The notes below the pieces were generated by a model that saw only the letters and a list, made by a program, of their open reading frames with translations, did not search any database and was not told the origin of the DNA. From Anodontia alba (Eukaryota; Mollusca; Bivalvia; Lucinida; Lucinidae), in assembly GCA_964016985.1 (NCBI GenBank), contig OZ024829.1, forward strand, positions 73,104,110 to 73,168,109: a stretch of 64,000 nucleotides of DNA. The letters are read 5' to 3'. Both the position numbers and the translations under genes were made by a program. Shown piece by piece: positions 34,921 to 45,770 of the stretch; the stretch's first letter is position 1, and every line of letters begins with the position of its first letter.

Positions 34921-36060
34921 TGAAAAACTATTTATATCGGCTGTTCGAGGCACGACTCCTCATACAAGCACTTCGTTATCACTCACTTCTACGATTTGCT
35001 GGGACTAAATAGTTGTCGTTCTCGGGCCAGTAAAATAATCTCGTTTGTAATTCAAAATAGGCCAGTTTCATAAATATGTAATCCATTTGTAGCCTTTGTT
35101 TCATATATTAAGAAGCAAACATAAAGAAAGATGAAAAGCGTTGTTTCAGTTTTAGGACAATTTTAAAACTCGCGAACATTCCAAGACAATATTCACTAAC
35201 CCCTAAAATTGACTGGCTGAACTTTTTCAAAAGCTAACACTGTTTCTGTGTTATACAAATTAACTATTTGCAAGTAATCGAATAACGCCATTGTTCATTT
35301 GTGACGTCATCAGAGTTAGACTTACGTGACGTTATTAAAAAAAAGTAAAATGGCACCTACAACGTTGAAAACCCCATTCAAAAATAGTTTAGCAATTTTC
35401 TATCTGTCGCCAGGAAAGTTTTAATAAATTGAGGTAAATTCTAAATGATTTTTCTTTTATTCATAAGTAGTAAATTTGTTATTGAGAACCACATACTTTT
35501 TGCACAAGAAGCTGAAATGCGTGTCCAAAAAAAACGATGAATTAGATTATAGGACATCCAATTCACATTGACAGATTTAAATATAGACATCATATAGTGA
35601 CGTTCATAACTATTGTAATGATGTTTGCCAGGTACGACCGCAGTGTCTATCCAGGCGACTGCATTCACTGCTACAGTGGCTCGATCTATAAATTTGGCCT
35701 GGAATGAGTCCCGTAGGACTATTAGCCTAGATCCATCAGGACCTATGCCAAATAGATCTATTTTTCTCTGCTGCAACACCCCCTCGCGGGGATTATGTGC
35801 AGGTTGAGTGCGACTTAAGTCCGGAAGCAAGAACAGAAAAAGAAAAAAAAAGTTATATGATAGTGTCCAAAGAGCATAGACAAGTTCAAAACAGAGTAAA
35901 ACAGATTTATTGTTGTATTATGGCAAGCGGTGGTCCAGACTCCGAACTACCACACTAGTCTGATTTAGTGTAGGCAGCATGACAATCTCAGCTGGTAACA
36001 TATTAAAAAAAGACTATGGGCAGAGGGAAAAGGAATACTTATAGTAATCAGCAGAAAACA
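34921..36060. other. Non-coding stretch
   Basis: AT-rich. A 129-codon minus-strand frame (35441-35830) contains DLFGIGPDGSRLIVLRDSF and AVAWIDTAVVPG, but I recognise no family and the region has no splice or start context. I list it as possible rather than real. A TGACGTCA word lies at 35302. Confidence 0.4.
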
Positions 36061-36310
36061 TCTCCGCACCCCACCCCACCCCACCCCACCCGTACTTCAT
36101 CGTAGTGCAGATTATATTTTGTTTCCTTAGGGATCATTGAGCCCTTTCTAGTTACTTTGAAAATCGAATAACGCTTAAACCTGTGCTAGGGGCATATGTA
36201 GTCTTCAAACCTCTTTGTTTCATATGAAGAGACTTAATAACCGAGCCTCCGATTTTCGTTCTTTTGTGTGTTCTTTGTTTCCAAAGGCAAGCTTTTAGAC
36301 TTTTGTTGTA
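36061..36310 (+). repeat. ~246-bp unit, partial copy
   Basis: A CCCCA/CACCC microsatellite at 36067-36090 leads into family sequence. The landmarks are CGTACTTCATCGTAGTGCAG, TTTCCTTAGGGATCATTGAG, a decayed stem-loop (GAGACTTAATAACCGAGCCTC, in part GAGACTT and CCTC), and TGTGTTCTTTGTTTCCAAAG at 36268. Only the right-hand boundary repeat is present. Confidence 0.7.
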
Positions 36311-37011
36311 AATTTGGTGATAGGAACACTGGACGTGGAATGGCTGCAATGCCATGAACGATTTCGTATAACATGAGAACATAAGTATCTGCTCATGAAG
36401 AAAATGAACCAAACACAGGGCTAACTACGTGCACCCTGGATATGCGTGACAAGAATCTGTTTCGGTCAGCGGAGGACAGACTAATGCCACCTCTAATCTC
36501 GAAAAATGGCTAGTTCCGTCCAGTGATTAATTATAAAGAAACAACTATGACATAAATGCAGGAAATCAATAAACTGATCAAAAGCGAACTGATGTGATTA
36601 GTCAGTTCGTTTTATTACTGATTAGAGCATCGATAGGTCTGAAGATTCAACAATATGTATTACTATCCACATTATGAAAAGTGGAAACCTGCAGATATCT
36701 GCATGAAATAATAGAGTACAGCTCGAAAGTATCTACAAACTCTAAATGAATAGTCACGCGCGGATTATTAAATTAGCTACATGTTTAATTAATTCTGCAG
36801 GTTTGGATTAATACTTTACTGATTAAAACATCGTTACTCTAACTGTTTTTTTTTTAATTTGGTAGCCTAATATTATCTAAGACAAATATACTTATGAATG
36901 TTCTACATTACCATATAGCTGCATTATTATAAAGCTAGAAATATTTCTCTCTTTTCGCTTCCTATTCTGTATTTGTTTTTAATTTGACGCAGAAAATAGC
37001 GCTTTCTGTAA
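36311..37011. other. Non-coding stretch
   Basis: No gene, repeat or RNA recognised. Confidence 0.5.
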
Positions 37012-37087
37012 CAGTGCAAAACTGATATCAGAAAGTGATATCATTTTTGCACTAGTGCAATATCAACTTGATATTTTTTTTGCACTG
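37012..37087. repeat. Nested palindrome
   Basis: CAGTGCAAAA at the left pairs with a TTTTTTGCACTG end at the right. The centre is TTTGCACTAGTGCAA, and TGATATCA occurs twice in the left arm against GATAT words in the right arm. The fold is about 76 nt with imperfect arms. Confidence 0.65.
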
Positions 37088-37203
37088 TTGCTTTTTTGCA
37101 TCGAATCTAGTCTAAACTTAAAATTATTTGAACAAAAACCAGTTTGATTGCTTCATTTGCGACTTTCAAATTTGAAATGTAATTTATATGTTTTGGTATA
37201 ATG

Positions 37204-37480
37204 TGACGTCATATTTTACAACGTCAGGTAAAAGTGACGTCAGCAACTAATACGTCATAGAACGTCAACAATTCACAAAGGTAATAAAGTTTAAAGTTTG
37301 TAAATGGTCGACAAAAAAGCATTACTGATCTAAAGAAAGCATGCAATTTTAATATGGCGTGTTGGTATTGAGAAATATCGGTATCATTGTTCCTCGGATT
37401 GTGTCGCTTATTTCGCATCATTTAATATTTATAGCTGTAGAATAATTATGTTAATCGTAATTACGTCACTTTTGACGTCG
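37204..37480. promoter_or_regulatory. Cluster of CRE-like TGACGTCA words
   Basis: Full palindromic TGACGTCA occurs at 37204 and 37235. Half or near sites (ACGTCA or TGACG) occur at about 37220, 37252, 37262, 37462 and 37473. TGACGTCA is the classical CREB/ATF site. No promoter or transcript start is evident, so the regulatory call is inference only. The cluster could equally be repeat sequence. Confidence 0.3.
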
Positions 37481-38114
37481 GAAAAGTAAAAATGGTCAAC
37501 TTAAAAAAAATACAGTGTCATAAATGAATAAATTTTTGTTGGGTTTAAGATGTGTGAAGTACCTTTCTTACAGTTTGCTAATCGTACAAATTCGTGTTTG
37601 CGCTCTCGTTTTCTGTTTGATTTGTAAAATAATAATGCAAGAAATTTCTATCTCGAGAATCACTTCACGGGTCTTGAACTAAAGATGGAGCAACATCTAT
37701 ATAATATGATTATGTGTTATGTTATTTGTGTAAATATCCGTTGTATGTTTGTGCTAAAAACTAATATATTACAAAAATAGCCACGCTTTTTTTTTTTTTT
37801 TTTTTTTGTTTTGTTTTGTTTTTTGTTTGGAAATAGAATGGAATGCTGCAAAATTACATTGCCACGAGATGACAATAGAAAATAATGCTTACTTTTACTT
37901 TTATTATTATTATTATTTATTGTGTTCTATTATGGTTGGTATGTATTTACACCCAGGTGTGATTTAAGTTCAGCTGAAAAAAGTAGAAAATAAATACAGA
38001 AATACCGGATTAGGTTCTCCGAGGGTATAGTAAATGTTACATGATATGAAACAACACGAAATAATTTTTCATCGGCGCGGTTTAAGTGAATGTTCATGAG
38101 TAGTGATGTAAAAA
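37481..38114. other. Non-coding stretch
   Basis: AT-rich, with a T run at 37788-37807 and a short ATT run near 37905. No exon was recognised here, although the missing upstream PH-domain exons would be expected on this side of 39625. Confidence 0.5.
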
Positions 38115-39462
38115 CACACCTGGTAATCTCGTATGGGGTAGCCGGTGGTTATGCACTCAAATTCTTTACGCGAACTTCCGGCCATGACTTACGAGACCTC
38201 CAAATGTCAACAAACGGGTAAGTTCTCCTGATTTATTGATTTTTAGTCAATTTCATAGACATATTTTGAAAAATCGGACAATGCTATTCCCAACAACTTT
38301 TATTTCTGCGTCGGAAAAGATTGGTATAGGCTTAAAAAATGAAACAAAAAACGAGCTGCTAATTTTTAATTTAATTTCACCCGGAGAAGGGTAGTCCAAT
38401 ATTCCTGTTTTGACTTTTTTTCCAGTGCAAAATGAAGGTATTTTCAGCCATCTGGGCTATGAAAAACTTGTTTAAAATATCAAATAAGATGTACTGCAGC
38501 CCACGTCTACGTTGAAATACATAAGATGCTAAATTTTCCAAGCATTTGTTCCAGGGACTGAAATATTTGTGCCGAAAATGACTTACCAGGCCGATTACCC
38601 CTTACGGGGGCATTAACCCTTATGGGGACAAAAAAGCCAATTGTCAGGTGTCTGATTACAAGGCCTGATTATCCCTTATTACAAGGCCTGATTATCCCTT
38701 ATGGAAACGTTAGCCATTGTCAGAATGCCCCGCATTTAAAAACATGCAGATTTTAGACCAAATCCGTTTCAAAATATTCCATTTTATGATTTATATATAA
38801 ACAATCAAACACCATGAAAGGTTTGCAAATGAGACAGCATGTGTCAGTAGGGTTCTGATATGGCACATTTGCATATACAGGAAGCTCTAAATTGAGAAAA
38901 TTCGTATAGAAGTTTCATTTTACTGCCGTAAAAATTGCTTTGTGATGTATTGGCTTTCTTGTCCCTAAAAGGATAATGCTCCCGTAAGGGCTAATCGGCC
39001 TCGTAAGTCATATCCGGCACAAATATTTCCGTCCACGCAAGAAATGCTTTGAAAATATAGCATCTTATGTATTTCAACCTAGACGTAGGTTGCAGTACGT
39101 CTTATTTGAAATGTTAAATAAGTATTTCATAGACAAGATGGCTGAAAATACCTTCATTTTGCACTGGAAAAAAGTCAAAACAAGAACCGGACTACCCTTC
39201 TCCGGGTGAAACTAAATAAAAAATCAGCAGCTTGTTTTTTCAAGCCCACACCTACCTTTTCCGACGCAGAAATAAAAGGTGTTGGGAATAGCATTGTCCG
39301 ATTTTTCAAAATATGTCTATGAAAAAAATTGACTAAAAATCAATAAATCAGGAGAACAACCGTTTGTTGACATTTGGAGGTCTCGTAAGTCATTGCTTGA
39401 AATTCGCGTAAAGATTTTGAGTGCATAACTAGCGGCTACCCCTTAGGAGATTACTAGGTGTG
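38115..39462. mobile_element. Fold-back element with ~500-bp inverted arms
   Basis: The left arm (38115-38642) and right arm (38950-39462) are reverse complements for their whole length with moderate divergence. The ends begin CACACCTGGTAATCTC and, read inward from the right, CACACCTAGTAATCTC. Internal landmarks found in both arms include GACATTTGGAGGTCTCGTAA, the phrase GGGAATAGCATTGTCCGA, and CGGAGAAGGGTAGTCC. The 307-bp loop contains a 23-24-bp direct repeat (TTACAAGGCCTGATTATCCC at 38657 and 38680). There is no open frame of note. It ends 162 bp before the PH exon. Confidence 0.88.
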
Positions 39463-39624
39463 AAAAAGCATGCATTTGTATTTTTATTTTCCTGTTTTTA
39501 AGGAGCGTAGTAGACGCTTATCTGCTACATTTTATTAGAAGGCTGATTTTTATATTCTTTGAAGTTTCAGACTACGTAAAAACAACTACTACATTAAATG
39601 TGATTTTTCTTTCTGTCTTTACAG

Positions 39625-39731
39625 TACATTTTCACAATTACTTACAAGTCAGAAGGCCAAAGGAATTATGATTTACGGACTGATACAGAGTCAGAGTGCA
39701 ATGCATGGATTGATGCCATAAGACGAGCTAG
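39625..39731 (+). CDS. Internal exon: C-terminal part of a PH domain
   Basis: Encodes 35 codons plus two bases: YIFTITYKSEGQRNYDL, then RTDTESECNAWIDAIRRA. This matches the last strands and C-terminal helix of a pleckstrin-homology domain, including the invariant helix tryptophan and the W-x-x-A-I pattern. PH domains bind phosphoinositides or proteins at membranes. The exon follows a polypyrimidine tract and acceptor (TTTCTGTCTTTACAG) and is followed by donor GTATGT. It ends in phase 2 (AG), which the exon at 61424 completes to AGC (Ser). The N-terminal half of the domain was not found upstream, where a fold-back element and other repeats lie. The gene identity is unresolved. Confidence 0.85.
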
Positions 39732-40106
39732 GTATGTAGTTTTGAGTAATTGTTTACAGCTGCCCTGCAAGTTCAATATGTAAGGGTTACAGTACGAGCA
39801 TGTTAAATGTCACTGAGCCGCATTTGCGTGATGAGGTGAAATTTAACATCAGATTATGTTGGGATTATAACGAAGCTGTACTATGACGTCACATAGGATA
39901 CAATGAATTCGAGTATCAGATTATTGTACACCTGTTTAGTGGTATTGGATTAATGTTTACTACTACTTTACAAACAACTTTGGAAGTCATACTACATTTT
40001 ATGTAGTGCTACGCATCGACGCATTTATAACTCTGTAAAATATTTTCTGCTGATATATATAATCATCAGATTAAATGTCAACAAACACCCAAAGTACTCT
40101 CAAAAA

Positions 40107-40940
40107 AAAGGTAAGAGAAAAGTCCAGGGAGTGCCACAATCACAAACCGCAGCCCTTCCCAGACCCCAAGAGGAAAAGGAAACCGACAAATCCAAACAAG
40201 CACAAATCGAACAAACGTACGAAAAGAACTAAGATTAGCTCTCTCTTCCCCAAGCGAGGTAATCGCAATACTAAAAGGACTGAAAAACACAAGAACAAAA
40301 TGACACACGGAAAGACATACAACAAATCGCCTCGTAGAATAAACCACAAAGCAACAAAGAGTAAGACTAACATAGGGACCACCGCCTTAGAACGGTCAGT
40401 AGAGTAAGCCACCGGGGGGTTTAAAGCACTTTTACAGCAAGCTAACTTCACCCTGGGTCCCGATGCTACTCTTAATACAGAAACACATAAAAATTCGGTT
40501 CGCATAAAGGCTCCCAACTCAGTCAATGCATCAAAGCGAAAACATAAAAATCAAATTAATCACGATAATAAACAAAGACGAGTACTCATGGCTAATTCTA
40601 CTGTATGCCAGAGTAAATAAAAACCAATAGTTGAACCACGGCGGGCCAAGCCAAAAACATATCGTCAAGCCCCAACCCACTGGTTAAAGTTGTACGAAGA
40701 GGCCGTCATTGAGTCTGAGGCCCGAACCGCCGTCGTGCAATTAAAGAGTGAAGCATAGCCATCAACAATGATTGGGTTGACAACTAGGCATGCAGTCTGC
40801 CGCATAATATCCAGGCTATAGCCAATTCTTTTATAACGGTTAATAAGTTTTCTGAATTGCTCCGAAAAGTTAGATTTACCTACAATTTTTCTAAATCTGT
40901 ACACTAAGTCACCGTAAAATTCTGGTTCCGATATACCTTG
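40107..40940 (-). pseudogene. RT element 3' end, best preserved tail
   Basis: Minus-strand tail of the RT family. The upstream part (40940-40665) encodes QGISEPEFYGDLVYRFRKIV, NRYKRIGYSLDIMRQTACLV, and NPIIVDGYASLFNC, which is the RT C-terminus. Downstream, a separate frame (40526-40140) encodes a hydrophobic product with VLLFVALWFILRGDLLYVF and RELILVLFVRLFDLCLFGFV, ending GKGCGL. The element ends near TTTTCTCTTACCTTTTTT, read on the minus strand. The catalytic RT domain is missing (5' truncation at a GGTATATCGG site). It is a dead retroposed 3' end inside the host intron, inserted antisense to the gene. Confidence 0.85.
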
Positions 40941-41225
40941 TCTCAAGTTCGGATGCTTGCTAGCCCTTAGTACAGCTTAGTTAATAGTGCACAGTCTAAT
41001 AAAAATGATTGCTAATGTTTTAAACACAACGTTACGTATATTTAGAGTTGAAGGTAATCTCCCTGATTCGTCGCCTTTTTATATAGTAAGAGAATGACAT
41101 CGGAGAGCTGAGGAGTTATGAGGACATTTACCTGGTGCGATCTGACTTAAGCCTTACAAAACACATTCAGTTAAGATTTAAGAGATAAGTATTCAACCAA
41201 GCAAACTACATTGCTTACCAAATAT

Positions 41226-41507
41226 CATCACGAAAACATGCCTATATAATTTTGCCCCCCTTAAACTCCACTTTTATATAATAAAACTGGGGTTTACAGG
41301 GGTATACATTATTTTTTTCTAATTCCTGCTCAAAAACATAGCTTGTGGGTACTCGTTAGAACCGCCTTGCCAAGGCGGTTCTAACGAGTACTCACAATCT
41401 ATGTTTTGAGCAGAAACATGAAAAATATCAGAATTTTCGTCTGAAATTTTTTTCAGTTTTTGGTGGTGAAATTTTCAATATATTTGAATAGGCGTGTTTT
41501 CGTAATG
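41226..41507 (+). mobile_element. Palindromic MITE, copy 2
   Basis: 282 bp with ends CATCACGAAAACATGCCTAT and its inverted counterpart GGCGTGTTTTCGTAATG. The central palindrome at 41327-41413 reads through ACCGCCTTGCCAAGGCGGT. Left-flank landmarks CTGGGGTTTACAGGGGTATA match those of copies 1 and 3. It is inserted next to a diverged boundary segment of a ~246-bp unit (41512-41600). Confidence 0.87.
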
Positions 41508-41511
41508 TGAC

Positions 41512-41600
41512 CCAAAAATCCGAGAGTCTGATTTTCGACCGTTTGTACGTTCCTTGTTTTAAAAAGCAACCTTTGTGGATTTTATTTAATATACTGTTAT
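41512..41600 (+). repeat. Fragment of ~246-bp unit
   Basis: Diverged right-hand boundary region: GAGTCTGATTTTCG, TTGTACGTTCCTTGTTTTAA, AAGCAACCTTTG, then GATTTTATTTAATA. These align in order with the same features at 47525-47597. Confidence 0.5.
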
Positions 41601-42199
41601 TAGTTGTTCTTGCAAACATCTAAGAACTTCAATACTTCAACACTGGTATGAGAGCTATACGTACTTAGATGGGTGCGAGCGGTCAGCATTAATAAAATGA
41701 TTTTAAAGCCGATGCGATGGGAATTTGATTTTGAAGTAACAAAATTTAAATACTCTACTGTGTCACTTATTTAGTGTGGACTTCATTCATAGCAGATTCT
41801 GTGATTGCATTTTGATAGTAAGTTGGCTGCGATTCTAGTAGTAGAATAAAGATGGGATTCAATGCTTTTGAGTTGTCTATAAAAGCGGATTTTCCAACGA
41901 TTAAATTTATGATAGATTCTGGTAACCAAATTTCTGGTTGATTCTTGTGAACAATACCTGGTAGATTTTTAACAGTCAATTGCTCGTTAGCTGAATGGGT
42001 GATAATCCCTACTCGGTCATCGACCAGTGTGACGGTTTAATTAAAGCTCGTTCATTTGCTCCCCTCCCCCATCACCCCCCCCCCCCCACAAACACACTCC
42101 CCTTAGGGGTATATTGTCCAATTCTGGGTGTCGGCCCCTAGGATGAAGCCATCGAAACTGTTTTCACTTCACTATGCCATTTGACTTCATTACAGATTC
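41601..42199. other. Non-coding stretch
   Basis: No gene recognised. The 70-codon minus-strand frame at 41767-41979 has no domain. A C-rich run lies at 42061-42088. Confidence 0.45.
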
Positions 42200-42450
42200 A
42201 GCTCATGCCATGTTGCGGCCGTCAAAATGTCTCCCCATACTTCATCATGGTGTAGATTATAAGTTCTCGTCTTTTGGGACCACTGCGTTTATTTCATTTG
42301 TTTATTTCATTTGTACGGGAAAAAAAATGTCCAACTCGACACTAGAGGACGTGCGCAGCGTCGCAAAACCTTCTACTGTACATGAACAGACCCAATCAAA
42401 CGGAGTCTGCTATTTTTATTTCTATGTGTACTTCGGTTCCAAATGATCCT
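42200..42450 (+). repeat. Variant ~246-bp unit
   Basis: Landmarks in family order: TGCGGCCGTCAAAATGTCTC, CATACTTCATCATGGTGTAG, CTTTTGGGACCAC, and the stem-loop GACCCAATCAAACGGAGTC (42391). It then diverges into CTGCTATTTTTATTTC, shared with 44220. It is a subfamily lacking the TTTCCAAAGGC boundary. Confidence 0.6.
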
Positions 42451-42583
42451 TTTCACAGAACATACCTGAATTTACTACAGCTGATGTAAAAGGCAATCAT
42501 AAAACGTCTCACAGTTCTTTTGTGAGTTCTTTGTCTCCAAAGACAATCATTTAGATTTCTACTTTACTTCACTGCAGCTGGTA

Positions 42584-43849
42584 CGAGTAGAGTCAATAAG
42601 AAACCAGCCTAACTTATTTCAGGTTGAGATCCACCTCTTCTTTTTCGATGTAATTGCCCTCTAGTGATGCACTTAGATCAACGGTGTTCAAGTGCCATCA
42701 GCCCAGAACTGAAAAAGTCAGGGTCCTTTCCATTGACCCACTCCTCAACTGCCGTCACGACTTCTTCATCAGACCGGAAATGAAGTCCACGGATATCCTT
42801 TTTCAAGTTTGGGAATAGGAAGAAGTCGCTAGGAGCTAGGACAGGCGAATAGGCAGGATGTGGTATTAATTCATACCCGTTTCGCTCTACAGCATCCATT
42901 GCAACTTCGCAAGTGTGGACTCTCGCGTTGTCCTGTTGCAGCAAAACACCTTTAGAGAGTTTACCTCGGCGTTTTTCACGGATGGCGGTTCTCAGCTGGT
43001 CTAACAAGTTTGCATAGTACACTCCAGTTATTGTACTTCTCTTGGGTAAAAAGTCCAACATAATAACGCCTTTTGCGTCCCAAAATACTGTGGCCATCAC
43101 CTTGCCAGCAGATGGTTGCGTCTTGAACTTCTTTGGCCTCGGGTACCCAGGCCCTACCCACTGACGACTCTGAGCTTTATTCTCTGGCTCATAATAATGA
43201 ACCCAAGTCTCATCTACAGTCACCAGACGCAAAAGAAAATCATCTTTTGACCTAAAACGCTTCAACAAGGCGCTGCATACTGATGCTCTGGTTGCCATTT
43301 GCTCATCACTTAGGGATTTGGGGACCCAACGAGCTGTTAGCTTGCGCATACCTAAACGATCATGTAAGATTGTTGAAACGCTACCATGTGAAATGCCTAA
43401 TGCCTGCGCTATTTCTTCCACCTGAATTCGCCTGTCAGACTATACCAGATCCCGAACTTTCTTACACATTTCTTCGTCGGTGGCATCCAGTGGGCGTTCA
43501 GACCTGGCTTTATCTTCTAAAGACGTTCTACCGCGTTTGAATTCCCCTACCCAGAATTTAACATGAGCATAATATGGTGCAGAAGACTCATAAACATCGG
43601 CTAACTCGCCGTGTATTTCATTGCCTGTTTTACCTTTTCAATACAAGTACCGGTACTCAACTTTAGCTGAAAAACATGCCTTTGCATCACTAGCCATGTT
43701 TGACAATCAATATCTTATTAAAGAATGACTCGATACGCGTGCAATTTTGTATTCATGTATAAAACATATATTGAAACAAAGCAAGAAAATCATGACCGTC
43801 TCGGTCCATCGAAAATGGGATAGGCTGGTTATTTATTGACACGCCCTCG
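42584..43849 (-). mobile_element. Complete mariner transposon
   Basis: 1266 bp flanked by TA on both sides (42582-42583 and 43850-43851). The ends are CGAGTAGAGTCAATAAGAAA and, read inward from the right, CGAGGGCGTGTCAATAAATA; both continue into ACCAGCCTA. It contains one transposase gene on the minus strand. It is inserted into a ~246-bp unit, so it is younger than that unit. Confidence 0.92.
42614..43697 (-). pseudogene. Mariner transposase with nonsense mutations
   Basis: Nearly full-length transposase, about 350 codons from ATG at 43697. The N-terminal helix-turn-helix region (YYAHVKFWVGEFKRGRTSLE) is followed by VEEIAQALGISHGSVSTILH and a WVPKSLSDEQ linker. The DDE/D catalytic core is intact: VDETWVHYYEPE, LLQQDNARVHT and HPAYSPVLAPSDFF, with 34 residues between the second and third aspartates, the mariner D34D signature. 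YSPVLAP has V where D is usual. In-frame stops lie near the start (Y-stop-K), before SDRRIQ, and after ALEHR, and the last 20 codons are shifted. The protein would cut and paste the element at TA sites, but this copy is inactive. Confidence 0.92.
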
Positions 43850-44194
43850 TATTAAATGCCGTATGGCGGCCATAAAAGTCTCCCCGTACTTTACCATAGC
43901 GCATATAATATTTTTATTTCCTTTGGGATCATAGAAATGATTCTGGTACTTTAAAAATATAATGCTGAAGCTGGTGTTATCGGGTGGGCGTATGCAGCTT
44001 CGCAAACTGCATGCTGAATATGAAGAGTTTCAGTCAAATGGAGACTCCGAGTTTCCTTCTTTTATGTGTTCTTTGTTTCCAAAGACAATCTTCTACTAGA
44101 TTTTTGTTTATCATATCGTTGGTAATCTGTTCTGGTCATTTTGGTCAGATTTCTGCCGAACGTGAGGTAAGAGAGCATGTGTAGAGCCGCATAA

Positions 44195-44290
44195 CATACA
44201 ACTGTACATGAATAGACTCAATCAAACCGAGTCTGCTATTTTCATTTCTTTGATGTGTTTTTGTTTCTGTGTCCGGAGGATCCGTTTTTA
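44195..44290 (+). repeat. Stem-loop fragment of the ~246-bp family variant
   Basis: AGACTCAATCAAACCGAGTC, completed by T, lies at 44213-44233, followed by TGCTATTTTCATTTC. This is the same variant as at 42391. Confidence 0.6.
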
Positions 44291-44790
44291 TGGAACATAT
44301 CTGTTTTAATTTAAATAAAAAAAATGAACTATTGTCACGTTTGTAGACGCCACTTCTAAAATGTCCGTTTTAGTGACCGTTTATTTCTGAGACACATTTT
44401 AACTATTACCGTGATATCGTCATTCCCACGTTTCCTGCTTTTTTTCTGAAACCGCTGCATTCTACACAATTCTAGTTCCGAGTTGCAATAACCGACATGC
44501 AAACATTAAGAACTGCAACAGAGAACACGCCTTGGAAGTTTCAGCAGATGGGCTAAAGGGGTGGGCTCAAACTAGTTTCGCTTCATAACTTGGCCTAAAT
44601 TCTGATGTAACTTCAAGTTACATGTATGTGTTCGGTCCGCATAAGGTCCTCTGCCTCATTAGTGAAACACTCCAGTAAAACACAAAAACTGCGATGAAAT
44701 AAAGCAAGTGTCACAGTGGCAATGAGAGCAAAAGAAAACTACAAGTTGGACGAATATGGGCCTAACCACAGACAACATTAGTCAGGAGAC

Positions 44791-45000
44791 AACCTTCAGA
44801 AACAGATCGAGAACGGAGCCGTCGTTCAGTTTGAGGTTCGACTGAGCGTCGTTCAATTAAAGAGGGAAACACGATTATCAACCTCATCCATGTATGCATT
44901 TGGCCGGATAACATTCATTTGGCCAGTCAGTTTAGTCCAGATTTAGACTCAACCTAAATCTAATTGCAACAGAAAACATCAAGGTATTTTAGTATCACAG
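44791..45000 (-). pseudogene. Diverged RT 3'-region relic
   Basis: Order-preserving matches to 40690-40860: GAGCCGTCGTTCAGTTTGAG, then GTCGTTCAATTAAAGAGGG, then TGCATTTGGCCGGATAACAT. It is too diverged to read as protein. Confidence 0.5.
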
Positions 45001-45492
45001 CAAAAAAAAAGTCCTCTAAAATCAGTCGGGTGGAACGATGAAAGAAAGCAATATGTGGCATGCAGAATATATAAACTAGTTTATCAAGGAATCTCAAAAC
45101 CCCGTTCACCTTAAAATATATTTGGCTATCAGCTGTGAATCACACATATGCAATTAACTAAACAAGACAAGCTAAAAGAAAAATATAACACTAATAAAAA
45201 TCAGAAAATATTTAACTTCTGGATTTTGTTTTGTTTACACACTCACCTGTTAAATATCGATCATCAGGAAGTGCGATTGAGGTCATCGATATCCTAGAAC
45301 TCCGTTCACTTTGAGAGCTGAGATATTCCAAAGTCTGCTACAGTCACATGCCACAAGTACAAGACCAGGGAATATAAAAATGTTTTACAGAAGTCATTGA
45401 ACATCACTTGCTAGCTTTCAAAAATGTGTGGGAAAATGTTTTGAAACATTTTTTTTAATTTACTTAATATGAAGTCTCAAGGAATAAGGAAA
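45001..45492. other. Non-coding stretch
   Basis: No gene or repeat recognised. Confidence 0.5.
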
Positions 45493-45770
45493 CATCACGA
45501 AAACATGCCTATATAATTATGACCCCTTAAACCTCACTTTTATATAGTAAAACTGGGATTTACAGGGGTATACATTATTTTTCTTGTTTCTGCTCAAAAA
45601 CATAGATTGTGTGTACTCGTTAGAACCGTCTAGTCGAGGCGGTTCTAACGAGTACCCACAATCTGTGTTTTGAGCAGAAATATGAAAAAATATCTGAATT
45701 TTTGTCTGAAAACTTTCAGTTTTTGGTGGTGAAATTTTCAATATATTTGAATAGGCAAGTTTTCGTAATG
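45493..45770 (+). mobile_element. Palindromic MITE, copy 3
   Basis: 278 bp with ends CATCACGAAAACATGCCTAT and ATAGGCAAGTTTTCGTAATG. The palindrome is at 45588-45680, with the centre GTCTAGTCGAGGC slightly imperfect. Its left flank carries AAACTGGGATTTACAGGGGT as in the other copies. Confidence 0.87.

Larger units (their letters stand above)
42521..44110 (+). mobile_element. ~246-bp unit split by a mariner
   Basis: The left boundary repeat TGTGAGTTCTTTGTCTCCAA (42521) and right boundary repeat TGTGTTCTTTGTTTCCAAAG (44065) flank one core. The core is cut at CACTGCAGCTGGTA by the mariner at 42584-43849 and resumes with TTAAATGCCGTATGGCGG. Without the mariner the boundary repeats would be about 275 bp apart, as in the intact copies at 20304 and 47307. 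The stem-loop lies at about 44024-44052. Confidence 0.75.

Noticed and set aside
35441..35830. 129-codon minus-strand frame
   Set aside because: No recognisable motif, no splice or start context and no relatives in the window. Kept only as a remark in the spacer entry.
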